NCBI RefSeq assembly: GCF_029697505.1
Contig: NZ_JARJEF010000001.1
Location: 62,001 to 126,000, forward strand
Length of the DNA stretch: 64,000 bases
Source: Pseudophaeobacter profundi
Lineage (GTDB): Bacteria > Pseudomonadota > Alphaproteobacteria > Rhodobacterales > Rhodobacteraceae
Reading direction: 5' to 3'
The first letter of the stretch is position 1; each line of letters begins with the position of its first letter. Shown here in pieces: positions 52,295-60,998 of the stretch. The position numbers were made by a program, and so were the translations under genes. Below the pieces are notes generated by a model that was given only the letters and a program-made list of their open reading frames with translations, did not search any database and had not been told where the DNA came from.

Positions 52295-53073
52295 GCCCGC
52301 TGTCTCTTCTGGCCCGGCTGGGCCGCCTCGCCCTGGGGGCGCTGGCTGCGGTGGGGCGGGTCGCGCTTTTTGCGATCAGCACCTTCACCCATATGCTGCG
52401 CCCGCCGTATTATCCGCGTGAATTTGCCCTGTCGCTGCTGCAGATCGGCTGGTTGTCGCTGCCAGTGGTTGGGCTGACAGCGGTCTTTACCGGCGGTGCC
52501 CTGGCCCTGCAGATCTACGCCGGGGGCGCACGTTTCAACGCCGAGGCGGTGGTGCCGCAAATCGTCGCCATTGGCATGGTGCGGGAACTGGGACCAGTGC
52601 TGGTCGGCCTGATGATCGCCGCCCGCGTGACCTCTTCTATCGCGGCCGAAATCGCTACCATGAAGGTGACCGAGCAAATCGACGCGCTCGTGACGCTCTC
52701 GACCAACCCGATGCAATATCTGGTCGCACCGCGGGTGCTGGCCGCCCTGATCACGGTTCCACTGTTGGTCGGCATCGGCGATGTGATCGGTATTGCCGGT
52801 GGCTATGCGGTTGCAGTGCATAACCTTGATTTCAACGCTGCCGCCTATCTGAAAAACACCGTCGATTTTCTAGAGCCTCTGGATGTGATTTCCTCTCTGG
52901 TCAAAGGTGCCTTCTTTGGCGTGATCGCCGCCACCATGGGCTGCTACTACGGCATGCAATCGGGCCGCGGCGCCCAGGGGGTTGGCAGCGCAACAAAATC
53001 CTCGGTCGAAGCCGCCGCCGTGCTGATCTTGGCAGCCAACTTTATCCTTACAGGGGTGTTCTTTTCGCTATGA
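52291..53073 (+). CDS. mlaE: MlaE-family ABC transporter permease
   Basis: 260 residues, five to six membrane segments. Family blocks: [58 protein letters not shown], and [20 protein letters not shown]. Part of the inner-membrane phospholipid transporter that maintains outer-membrane lipid asymmetry. Ends overlapping mlaF. The substrate-binding MlaD and periplasmic MlaC are not in the window. Confidence 0.93.
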   Translation: MSPLSLLARLGRLALGALAAVGRVALFAISTFTHMLRPPYYPREFALSLLQIGWLSLPVVGLTAVFTGGALALQIYAGGARFNAEAVVPQIVAIGMVRELGPVLVGLMIAARVTSSIAAEIATMKVTEQIDALVTLSTNPMQYLVAPRVLAALITVPLLVGIGDVIGIAGGYAVAVHNLDFNAAAYLKNTVDFLEPLDVISSLVKGAFFGVIAATMGCYYGMQSGRGAQGVGSATKSSVEAAAVLILAANFILTGVFFSL

Positions 53074-53843
53074 CCCAGGACCAATCCCCCCCACCGATGA
53101 TCAGGATGGATGGCATCCACAAAGCCTTTGGCTCAAACCGCGTCCTGCGGGGCATGGATCTGTCGATTTCCAGGGGCTCTTCTATGGTAATCATTGGCGG
53201 CTCTGGCACCGGAAAATCCGTCGCACTCAAGAGCGTACTAGGCCTGATCAAACCAGACGCAGGCGCGATTTATGTCGATGGCAAGCCCGCCGGGTCCGGG
53301 GACCGAGATGCCTTTCTGGCGCGATTTGGCATGCTGTTTCAAGGCGGTGCACTGTTTGATTCCCTACCCGTCTGGAAAAATGTCGCCTTTCGCCTGCAAC
53401 GCGGCGCCCTGAAACGCCCCGCCGACGAGGCGCGCGCGATCGCCATAGAAAAGCTGCGCCGAGTGGGCCTGAAATCTGATGTCGCAGACCGCTTTCCCGC
53501 AGAGCTGTCGGGGGGAATGCAAAAACGTGTCGGGCTGGCCCGCGCCATCGCCGCCGAACCCGAGATCATCTTTTTTGACGAACCAACCACTGGTCTCGAC
53601 CCGATAATGTCCGGGGTGATCAATGATCTGATCCGCGAAATCGTCGTCGAGATGGGCGCCACGGCGATGACCATCACCCATGATATGTCTTCGGTACGTG
53701 CGATCGCCGACACTGTCGCCATGCTGCATGACGGCGTGATCAAATGGGTCGGCCCGGTGGCCGATCTGGACCAGTCCGGCGATCCGTATCTCGACCAATT
53801 CATCCATGGCCGCGCCGAAGGCCCGATCGAAGCGGTGCGGTGA
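53070..53843 (+). CDS. mlaF: MlaF-family ABC transporter ATPase
   Basis: 257 residues. Walker A IGGSGTGKSVALKSVLGL, Q-loop MLFQGGALFDSLPVWKNV, signature LSGGMQKRVGLARAIA, Walker B IIFFDEPTTGLDPIMS, H-loop MTITHDMSSV. Powers the MlaE permease. ATGA overlap with mlaE. A perfect hairpin without a T-run follows at 53867-53888. Confidence 0.95.
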   Translation: MTQDQSPPPMIRMDGIHKAFGSNRVLRGMDLSISRGSSMVIIGGSGTGKSVALKSVLGLIKPDAGAIYVDGKPAGSGDRDAFLARFGMLFQGGALFDSLPVWKNVAFRLQRGALKRPADEARAIAIEKLRRVGLKSDVADRFPAELSGGMQKRVGLARAIAAEPEIIFFDEPTTGLDPIMSGVINDLIREIVVEMGATAMTITHDMSSVRAIADTVAMLHDGVIKWVGPVADLDQSGDPYLDQFIHGRAEGPIEAVR

Positions 53844-53866
53844 CTTCGCGGCAGTTTCCCCGGTAC

Positions 53867-53888
53867 CTAGCCTCCCACAGGAGGCTAG
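53867..53888. repeat. Hairpin after mlaF
   Basis: Perfect arms CTAGCCTCC (53867-53875) and GGAGGCTAG (53880-53888), four-base loop, without a T-run. It marks the end of the alr-mlaEF operon and may be a weak terminator or mRNA 3'-end stabiliser. Confidence 0.5.
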
Positions 53889-54131
53889 CTTGACTTAGCT
53901 GCCGCGCAGGACCAATGCTGTGCCGCCTGGTCGTCCCGTTCGCCACAAGAAGGGAATGACACCAGAACTCGCCTGCAAGACCATGCTGCTGGCAAATCGC
54001 GGCTCCAAAAGAGACATCAAAAGCCGCAATCCCAGGACAGCGCATTGCGCAGCTCCTTGCCTTGGGAGCTGAACGCATCCTAGTTTCACAGGGAGATTCC
54101 CTAAGCCGCGAATGCCACAAAGAGATATCCT
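53889..54131. other. Spacer between mlaF and the PqiA-like gene
   Basis: No supported gene. A minus-strand open frame (53895-54089) gives a Leu-rich peptide of no known family and has no ribosome-binding site. Confidence 0.5.
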
Positions 54132-54575
54132 ATGATCGCAGTTCGCCTTGCCACCCTCTCACTACTGATTCTCTACCCGGTGGCCTGGTTCGCGCCTTTG
54201 ATGCGGGCTGGTCTCTTACCAATTTTTGGCCTTTCGGAAATCTCGGTTCTCACTGGATTGCAAAGCCTCTGGGGCAGTGACGTGTTCTTGGCCCTCACGG
54301 TCACCTTCTTTGCAATTTTTGCCCCCTATCTCAAAACTATCGGCTTGGCATTGATACAGTGGAACTTGTTAGATCCGCGCGCCCTCCCCGTTCTGCATGT
54401 CCTCGGTAAGCTTGCCATGGCTGACATATTTTTGATCGCCCTCTACATCACTGTCGCCAAAGGCGTCTCATATGCAACACTCGAAATCGCCTGGGGGTTA
54501 TATATGCTCACAGCCTGCATTGTTACCTCTCTGGTTCTCGGCTTGATGGAGAACCGCAGGGAGAACAAGACATGA
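54132..54575 (+). CDS. Paraquat-inducible protein A (PqiA)-like single-domain membrane protein
   Basis: 147 residues with about four membrane segments (VRLATLSLLILYPVAWFAPL, VFLALTVTFFAIFAPYLK, MADIFLIALYITVA, GLYMLTACIVTSLVLGLM). The pattern FGLSEISVLTGLQSLWGSD and FAPYLKTIGLALIQ resembles one PqiA domain (full PqiA has two and zinc-ribbon cysteines, absent here). A role in envelope lipid transport would fit the adjacent mlaEF, but this is inference. ATG 54132 follows GAGATATCCT. Confidence 0.7.
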   Translation: MIAVRLATLSLLILYPVAWFAPLMRAGLLPIFGLSEISVLTGLQSLWGSDVFLALTVTFFAIFAPYLKTIGLALIQWNLLDPRALPVLHVLGKLAMADIFLIALYITVAKGVSYATLEIAWGLYMLTACIVTSLVLGLMENRRENKT

Positions 54576-54650
54576 CTTGGGGGGCCTTGCCCCCTCGCGC
54601 CTATGGCGCTCACCCCTTGAACAAACAAAGAACATAAGGCAGAAGGCAAT

Positions 54651-56018
54651 ATGGCAAAATCAAATACCTTCTCCTGTTCCGCCTGTGGCGCGAGCTTTTC
54701 CAAGTGGTCCGGTCGTTGCGAAGGCTGTGGTGAATGGAACACTATTGTTGAGGACAAGGGCCTGTCCTCGGCTGGGCCCGCTAAAAAGTCACTTGGCATT
54801 CGGCGTGGCAAAACCATCTTGCTGTCTGATCTCTCGACCGAAGAAACGCCGCCGCCGCGTGCCACTTGTGGCGTTGGAGAATTGGACCGTGTACTAGGCG
54901 GCGGCCTGGTAGCAGCTTCGGCGATTCTGGTTGGCGGCGACCCTGGCATCGGCAAATCCACATTGTTGCTGCAGGCGGCAGCGCGCTTTGCTGGGGCTGG
55001 CGTCAAAACGATTTACGTCAGTGGCGAAGAGGCTTCGGCCCAGGTGCGGATGCGAGCCCAGCGTTTGGGTCTAGCGCAGGCCCCCGTGAAACTGGCAGCA
55101 GAAACCAACCTGCGCGATATTCTCACCACGCTTGAGGCCGAAAAGCCGCAGCTGGCCATTATCGATTCTATTCAGACCATGTGGGCCGATCATGTCGACA
55201 GCGCCCCTGGTTCGGTCAGCCAGGTTCGTGCCGCAGCGCATGAACTGACAACCTTTGCCAAAAGCCAGGGCATTTCCATCATCATGGTAGGCCATGTCAC
55301 CAAGGACGGCCAGATTGCCGGGCCGCGCGTCGTGGAACATATGGTTGATACGGTGCTGTATTTCGAGGGCGAGCGCGGGCATCAATTTCGCATCTTGCGG
55401 GCAGTTAAGAACCGATTTGGTCCATCAGATGAAATTGGCGTCTTTGAGATGACCGGCGCCGGGCTTGCCGAAGTCACCAATCCATCAGCCCTGTTCCTAT
55501 CGGGGCGCGGCGAGCCCTCGCCTGGGTCAGTGGTCTTTGCCGGTATCGAAGGCACCCGTCCGGTCTTGGTGGAGATGCAGGCGCTGGTGGCCCCCTCGCC
55601 GCATTCGCAACCGCGCCGCGCAGTTGTCGGGTGGGATTCGTCGCGACTGGCAATGATCCTGGCGGTTCTTGAGGCGCGCTGTGGCATCCCTTTTGCCGGT
55701 TTGGATGTCTATCTTAATGTCGCGGGCGGCATGAAGATTACCGAACCCGCTGCCGATCTTGCCGTCGCGGCAGCGCTGCTCAGCGCCCGCGAAGATGTGG
55801 CGCTTCCGGCAGATACGGCAGTTTTTGGAGAAATATCGCTCTCAGGGGCGCTTCGACCTGCTCCACAGACCGAAAACCGGTTGAAAGAAGCGCAAAAACT
55901 TGGTTTCACCTCTGCAATAGCTCCAAGTGGTGGCAAATCCGTTTCGATCAGAGGTCTTGGCCTGCGCCAAGCTTCGGATCTTGCCGGATTTGTTGGCGAA
56001 TTCTTTGGAGCCGGCTAG
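54651..56018 (+). CDS. radA: DNA repair protein RadA
   Basis: 455 residues. N-terminal C4 zinc finger CSACGASFSKWSGRCEGCGE, RecA-like domain with Walker A VGGDPGIGKSTLLLQAA and Walker B LAIIDSIQTMWADHV, the RadA-specific KNRFG motif (AVKNRFGPSDEIGVFEM), and a C-terminal Lon-like domain (LDVYLNVAGGMKITEPAADL). Promotes branch migration in recombination. ATG 54651 follows a purine-rich AAGGCAAT. Upstream of cvpA by 38 bases. Confidence 0.96.
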   Translation: MAKSNTFSCSACGASFSKWSGRCEGCGEWNTIVEDKGLSSAGPAKKSLGIRRGKTILLSDLSTEETPPPRATCGVGELDRVLGGGLVAASAILVGGDPGIGKSTLLLQAAARFAGAGVKTIYVSGEEASAQVRMRAQRLGLAQAPVKLAAETNLRDILTTLEAEKPQLAIIDSIQTMWADHVDSAPGSVSQVRAAAHELTTFAKSQGISIIMVGHVTKDGQIAGPRVVEHMVDTVLYFEGERGHQFRILRAVKNRFGPSDEIGVFEMTGAGLAEVTNPSALFLSGRGEPSPGSVVFAGIEGTRPVLVEMQALVAPSPHSQPRRAVVGWDSSRLAMILAVLEARCGIPFAGLDVYLNVAGGMKITEPAADLAVAAALLSAREDVALPADTAVFGEISLSGALRPAPQTENRLKEAQKLGFTSAIAPSGGKSVSIRGLGLRQASDLAGFVGEFFGAG

Positions 56019-56056
56019 GGTTGCCGAAATAATTTACAGGCTAACGGGCGAGGGTC

Positions 56057-56611
56057 ATGGAAGGTTTCACTATTATTGACGGGGTTGTGGCCCTGGTCAT
56101 CATATTATCGGCGCTTCTGGCCTATTCGCGCGGCTTCGTGCGCGAGGCCATGGCGATTGCTGGCTGGATTGCCGCTGGCATCCTTGCCTTTATGTTTGCA
56201 CCACAGGTGGAACCGCTGATGGCAGAGATCCCCGTGATTGGGGAGTTCATCTCTGACAGCTGTGAATTGTCGATCATCGCAGCCTTTGCCGCAGTCTTTG
56301 CCATCGCACTGATCGTGGTGTCTTTCTTCACCCCGCTGTTTTCCTCTTTGGTACAGCGTTCGGCCCTTGGCGGGTTAGATCAGGGGGCGGGCTTCTTCTT
56401 TGGGGTTCTACGCGGCATCCTTTTGGTGGCGATTGCCTTCTTCCTTTATAATGTGGTGATGACCGGCCAGAACTTTACCATTGTCGATGAAAGCCGTTCT
56501 GCCGTGGTGTTTGAGCGGATGATCGGCAAGATCGAAGATCGCAATCCCGAGCAGGCCCTGGGTTGGGTCACCCAGCAGTACGAGGCGCTGATCGGCACCT
56601 GCGAGAGCTAA
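56057..56611 (+). CDS. cvpA: CvpA-family membrane protein
   Basis: 184 residues. Four membrane segments (IDGVVALVIILSALLAYSRG, AGWIAAGILAFMFAP, IIAAFAAVFAIALIVVSFF, FFFGVLRGILLVAIAFFLY) with the family SRGFVREAMAIAGWIAAG and LGGLDQGAGFFFGVLRG. First linked to colicin V production; now regarded as an envelope homeostasis protein. As in many proteobacteria it lies close to purF, here with one gene between. Terminator at 56663. Confidence 0.93.
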   Translation: MEGFTIIDGVVALVIILSALLAYSRGFVREAMAIAGWIAAGILAFMFAPQVEPLMAEIPVIGEFISDSCELSIIAAFAAVFAIALIVVSFFTPLFSSLVQRSALGGLDQGAGFFFGVLRGILLVAIAFFLYNVVMTGQNFTIVDESRSAVVFERMIGKIEDRNPEQALGWVTQQYEALIGTCES

Positions 56612-57016
56612 GCCCGGTATCTGTCCGATAAGGTAGACCACCGGTAAGTACAGGGACAAAGCAAGGGCGCCTTACGGGCGCCCTTTTTTATCGCTTAATG
56701 CTCTGTGCAACCGCACAGGGGCCATAGTGATCACGATAGCTTTGCGCGGCCCGCCAATTTTTCAGGTCTGAAGAGCCGAAGAGAATCACTGCCTGATGAG
56801 TTGATTTAAAATAGGGCGAATTTTCGGAAATCTATTAATAAAGCCCAAACGCCCCATGGCGACCGGTAAACAAAACAGCGAAAAATCCGCTTTTGTCGCC
56901 TCAAAATGGCCCTGGCACGGAATTGGCCGCACCCCTGCCCCATTTTCGGCCCAATTCCGGGGCCAGATAGGATCAACACAGACGAACACGCCCCAGCGCT
57001 CAGAAGGAACGCCATC
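56612..57016. other. cvpA-Hint gene spacer
   Basis: Holds the cvpA terminator (56663) and the promoter region of the Hint-like gene. A TGGCACGGAATTGGC string at 56913-56927 resembles a sigma-54 promoter. No gene seen. Confidence 0.5.
56663..56690 (+). terminator. Rho-independent terminator after cvpA
   Basis: Arms AAGGGCGCC (56663-56671) and GGCGCCCTT (56677-56685) with TTTT after. Confidence 0.92.
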
Positions 57017-57703
57017 ATGCTCCTGGATCATTTCAACGCTTTTGCCGATTTCCAACCTGTTGGACTTCTGTTGGATTTTCCCATGGTGTGCCGCGAAGCG
57101 GAAGCCCCAGCAACACCGCGCAGAAAAACCGGCGGCTTTCTGCCAGACACCCTGGTTGAGACCGATCGTGGCTTTCTACAGGCGCGTGATCTCAAGCCCG
57201 GCGATATGGTCTACACCTTTGATGGCGGCTGCCAGGAAGTCGTCACCCTGCGCCACGCGGTTCCACGCCTCACGACTTTGATGCATGTGCCTGCCGGGGC
57301 CCTTGGCAATGACTGCGACCTGCACCTGCCGGCCGATCAGATGGTTGCCCTTGAACTCGACGCGGTTGAACGTCTGTTCGGTGTGCCTCTGGCTTTGGTA
57401 AAGCTGATCTCGCTGGCTGGATATAAGGGTATCAAGCCCGAATGCCCCGAACGTCTGGGCCGTATTCACATCGAATGCGCCGAGGAAGAGCTGATCTGGG
57501 CCGAAAGCGGCATGCTGATGCAGGCTGGCACCGGTGGCCCTGATAGTGCCTTCAAAGAGCTGTCCCTGGCGGAAACCCGTCAAGTTCTGGCCAGCGAAGA
57601 GACCCAGCCCCTGACCGAGGCGGTCGAACTGGAAGACGAACTGGCCGGCGCGCCCTTCCCTGATCTGCTGAACGATCTGCTCGCCGCCGCCAAAGCGGCC
57701 TAA
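57017..57703 (+). CDS. Hint-like domain protein lacking Hint catalytic residues
   Basis: 228 residues from ATG 57017 (AAGGA upstream; longer frame to 56906 unsupported). Residues about 38-75 (TGGFLPDTLVETDRGFLQAR, then DLKPGDMVYTFDGG) are the first module of a Hint fold as seen in roseobacter Hint-2 proteins, normally CFTPGTLIAT-like. The Cys that starts autoprocessing is Gly here, and the usual SPQHRM block reads LPADQMVALE, without its His. The rest (GVPLALVKLISLAGYKGIKP, GRIHIECAEEELIWAESGML) follows the Hint C-terminal pattern, then an acidic helical tail. So it is probably an inactive Hint relative, perhaps a binding protein. Located between cvpA and purF. Confidence 0.78.
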   Translation: MLLDHFNAFADFQPVGLLLDFPMVCREAEAPATPRRKTGGFLPDTLVETDRGFLQARDLKPGDMVYTFDGGCQEVVTLRHAVPRLTTLMHVPAGALGNDCDLHLPADQMVALELDAVERLFGVPLALVKLISLAGYKGIKPECPERLGRIHIECAEEELIWAESGMLMQAGTGGPDSAFKELSLAETRQVLASEETQPLTEAVELEDELAGAPFPDLLNDLLAAAKAA

Positions 57704-57942
57704 AGGCAGCCCCGCCCTGTGGTCAGCCGCACCCGGTTTCACTGATCTGCCTTGGCCCCTCTGTGCCTGTGGTTGCAGCGATATTCCTGCCATGGCGACC
57801 AGAACGGAAAATGACACAGCAAAACCCTGCTTTCTTCTGTATTCTACCAGCCATCCAAGCTAGGAAGCCTCAGCAGGGTCCAGGCAGCGTCCCGGCCTGC
57901 AGCAACCGAACAGCAACGCTACAGTGAAATTGGAGCCATTCA

Positions 57943-59463
57943 ATGTGCGGGATTTTGGGGATCGCGAGCCGACAGGACGAGGTTTTTGCCGAACTTTATG
58001 ACGGGTTGCTTATGCTGCAACACCGTGGGCAGGACGCCTCTGGCATTGTGACCTACAACGGCGAATTCTTTCGCGAGCGTAAAGCAAATGGTCTGGTCAA
58101 AGACGTGTTTAACGCGGCAGATGCAGAAACCCTGCGTGGCAAAGTTGGAATCGGTCATGTCCGTTATCCCACTGCCGGATCGCTGAGTGCCGCCGAAGCG
58201 CAGCCATTCTTTGTCAATGCGCCCTATGGTATCTATCTGGTACACAACGGGAATATTACAAACACGGCAGAACAGCGTGCCAAGGTCACCGCAAAATACA
58301 GCCGCCATCTGCGCACCACTTCGGATTCGGAAATCCTATTGAATGTACTGGCCGACAAGATCTCTGACTGCATCAAGGTCAACGGCACAGTCGATCCGAT
58401 TCGCAACCTCTTTGCCGGGGTGAAGATGACGATGGAGCGTATCCAAGGCGCCTATTCGGTGATCTGCATGGTGGCCGGGGTTGGCATGCTGGCCTTTCGT
58501 GACCCGCATGGCATCCGGCCTCTCTCTATTGCCCGCCGCGACGCCGAAGGCGATAGCCACGACTATGCCTTTGCCTCTGAAGATGTGGCCTTTGGCATCA
58601 ATGGCTTTGAAAAACTGCGCGACGTGAAGCCCGGAGAGGCGATTCTCATCGATCTTGACGGCAATATGCACAGCTTCCAAGCCGTCGAAGGCAGCCTGAC
58701 CCCCTGCATCTTTGAATATGTCTATCTGGCACGCCCCGATTCGATGCTGGATGGCATTTCGGTCTACAAAACCCAGTTGCGCATGGGCCAAACCCTTGCC
58801 AAGCAGATCATCGAGGCCGATCTGGATATCGACTGCATTATTCCAGTGCCTGATTCTGCCCGTCCCGTAGCGCTGGAAGTGGCCAATTCCATGGGCATTC
58901 GCTACCGCGAAGGCCTGGTCAAGAATCGCTACATCGGCCGCACCTTTATTATGCCTGGCCAGGCCGAGCGGCAAAAATCGGTGCGCCGCAAGCTGAACGC
59001 TATCCCGCTGGAGATGAAGGGGCTCAATCTCTTGCTGATTGATGATTCCATCGTGCGCGGGAATACCATTCAAAAAATCGTTCAGATGTGCCGCGATGCA
59101 GGGGCCAAAAAAGTTTATATCGCCAGCGCCTCGCCGCCAGTGAAATACCCTAATGTCTATGGCATCGACATGCCCACCAAGCATGAACTGATCGCCGATG
59201 GTCGCACCACAGAAGAGATCCGCCAAGAGCTGGGCGCCGATGCGCTTATTTATCAACGTCTTGAAGATCTGGTCTGGGCCGCGAAAGAGGGCAACAAGGA
59301 TATTGAAGCGTTTGATTGCTCCTGCTTTGACGGCAAATATGTCACTGGCAGTGTCAGCCAGGACTACCTGGCGGGGCTGGAGAGCAGCGGCCGGGTCAGC
59401 CAGAAAATCAAAGACATGCCCGCCCAGGGGGCATCCTGGAACAGCATGAAACAGGCCGACTGA
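57943..59463 (+). CDS. purF: Amidophosphoribosyltransferase
   Basis: 506 residues. Mature-type start MCGILGIASRQDE with Cys2 as glutaminase nucleophile and no propeptide; LLMLQHRGQDASGI, GKVGIGHVRYPTAGS (Arg and glutamine site), DPHGIRPLSI, and the PRPP motif LLIDDSIVRGNTIQK. Makes 5-phosphoribosylamine in the first committed step of purine synthesis. No PurR-like site was recognised upstream. Confidence 0.97.
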   Translation: MCGILGIASRQDEVFAELYDGLLMLQHRGQDASGIVTYNGEFFRERKANGLVKDVFNAADAETLRGKVGIGHVRYPTAGSLSAAEAQPFFVNAPYGIYLVHNGNITNTAEQRAKVTAKYSRHLRTTSDSEILLNVLADKISDCIKVNGTVDPIRNLFAGVKMTMERIQGAYSVICMVAGVGMLAFRDPHGIRPLSIARRDAEGDSHDYAFASEDVAFGINGFEKLRDVKPGEAILIDLDGNMHSFQAVEGSLTPCIFEYVYLARPDSMLDGISVYKTQLRMGQTLAKQIIEADLDIDCIIPVPDSARPVALEVANSMGIRYREGLVKNRYIGRTFIMPGQAERQKSVRRKLNAIPLEMKGLNLLLIDDSIVRGNTIQKIVQMCRDAGAKKVYIASASPPVKYPNVYGIDMPTKHELIADGRTTEEIRQELGADALIYQRLEDLVWAAKEGNKDIEAFDCSCFDGKYVTGSVSQDYLAGLESSGRVSQKIKDMPAQGASWNSMKQAD

Positions 59464-59646
59464 TCCACCGTCAGAGGGGGCGACATACGGGGGGTTTGAA
59501 TTCGCGCCACAAGCAGGTTAAGACGACCCCAACGTCATAGGGGAGAGGCGCTGATCACACAGATCGGCGCCTTTCCTTTGTTTTGCTCTCTCGCCCGTGA
59601 CCGGGCCACATGAAAGATCCGCCCTTTGGATGCCCATCTCGCCCGT

Positions 59647-60189
59647 ATGCTGACCTCCTCGCGCCGTTGCCGTTGCTGCGGGGCGACCTTTGCGCAATTG
59701 CTCAGCCTCAGCTGCGACCGCCCGGATCTGTGCCCCGATGATCTTGTGGTGCAGGATAACTCTGCCATTCTGGCCCAGACGGGCGATGTGCTGACCGATG
59801 ATTTTTGCCGCCTTGGCGATCTGCGTTTTGTGCGCGCGGTGCTGGCGGTGCCATTGGCCGACAGTGACGGGCAGGAATTCATCCTGGGCACCTGGGCCAA
59901 TCTTGGGGTGGATGACTTTGACGCCTATCTTGATCTGCTGGATATGCAAGACACCGAAAGCCTGGGCAGCCGCCCGGCCTGGTTGTCCAATGCTATCCCG
60001 CCGGACAATACCAGCCCCGTTGCCTGCATGTTGCACATGCGCCCCGAAGGCCAATACCCGGAACTGCAGATTTCCGAAGCGAACCATCCGCTCTCGACGC
60101 TGCAGCACACCGGGGCCCAGTTGGAAGAACTGTTTGAGCTACTGCATACCTATGGGCATGACCTGGCGTCGCTGGTCTATGATTCTTAA
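59647..60189 (+). CDS. DUF2199-like protein with a CxxC finger
   Basis: 180 residues from ATG 59647; a TTG at 59626 would add seven residues and neither has a good ribosome-binding site. The N-terminus SSRRCRCCGATFAQL has CRCC, like the zinc-ribbon start of DUF2199 proteins. LCPDDLVVQDNSAILAQTGD and DDFCRLGDLRFVRAVLAVPL are the conserved-looking blocks, and FILGTWANLGVDDFDAYLDL follows. Function unknown; a soluble stand-alone protein. Confidence 0.75.
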   Translation: MLTSSRRCRCCGATFAQLLSLSCDRPDLCPDDLVVQDNSAILAQTGDVLTDDFCRLGDLRFVRAVLAVPLADSDGQEFILGTWANLGVDDFDAYLDLLDMQDTESLGSRPAWLSNAIPPDNTSPVACMLHMRPEGQYPELQISEANHPLSTLQHTGAQLEELFELLHTYGHDLASLVYDS

Positions 60190-60599
60190 CCAGCCAGGTG
60201 TCGCCCAAACACCGCCAGCCAGCGGCTAGCCCCCCAAGACAGGCGAAAGCCCGCCACTGTGCCGCGCCTATCCGCAAGGCTCCGCCGACCTACGGCCCAG
60301 TGCCTGCGGTGCCCGCATTTTTGCCTCGTACTTTGCGCCCAGTCGGCCTATGCCAGCCTCGGCAGGTGCCACGGACCATTGGGCGCATGCCTGAACGACC
60401 GCCGCAGCTCTCTCATTGCTGCCTGCTTGCTGCCTGCGTAGGCCTCACCGGGTCTGGCTGGCGTTTTCTCCTGATTTGCCTGGCGAACTGGCCTGGCGCA
60501 ACCGGCTCGGAGCAATAGGCCTGACTAAACTCACTCGCCCAGGTTTCTCTGGTCAATGCCTGCCTTGAAACCGCCATTTGCCACCGACCCAAACCAAAG
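60190..60599. other. Intergenic region without a recognised feature
   Basis: 410 bases upstream of the PilP-like gene; open frames here have no support, and no clear repeats or hairpins with U-runs were seen. Confidence 0.6.
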
Positions 60600-60878
60600 A
60601 TGACCATGACAAATTCCCTCACCTCTTCCAAAACGTCGGCGCGTGTCGCCCAGACGGCCACCCAGAATGCGGCACTCCCACAGCATGGCCTCAGCCTGCT
60701 GGGCCTGTTCGGTGCCAAGGACAACCTGCAAGCCATGGTGCGTCTGCCCAATGGCCGGATCAAAACGGTCTCTGCCGGTGCGCGCGTATCGTTTAGCCGT
60801 GTTCTGGGCATAGATGCCAATGGCATCGTGTTGGAAAAATCGGGCCATACCCAGCGCATTGAAATGCCCGGCAGCTAA
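60600..60878 (+). CDS. Orphan mini-protein resembling the PilP/GspC-type C-terminal domain
   Basis: 92 residues. The last 60, HGLSLLGLFGAKDNLQAMVR through LPNGRIKTVSAGARVSFSRV and GIVLEKSGHTQRIEMPGS, resemble the small beta domain at the end of PilP/GspC-like proteins in which a residue-rich loop gives VRL-x-NGR. There is no signal peptide or membrane segment (the N-terminus is MTMTNSLTSSKTSARVAQTA), unlike full-length members, so it may be a cut-down copy or a cytoplasmic relative. No other pilus genes adjoin. Ribosome-binding site weak. Confidence 0.6.
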   Translation: MTMTNSLTSSKTSARVAQTATQNAALPQHGLSLLGLFGAKDNLQAMVRLPNGRIKTVSAGARVSFSRVLGIDANGIVLEKSGHTQRIEMPGS

Positions 60879-60998
60879 GCTCCGGCCCGGCCGCCCTGGC
60901 CATTGGCGGCAGCTCTGCTTGCTGAAAGCGTCGCGCCATGCCCCCTGCGCCAGAATGGAGACTTGACCCTCTGCGCCAAGCGGATCACAAGGCTGTTC

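Noticed and set aside
53895-54089. Minus-strand Leu-rich open frame after mlaF
   Set aside because: No ribosome-binding site, no family, and it lies in a spacer of mixed composition.
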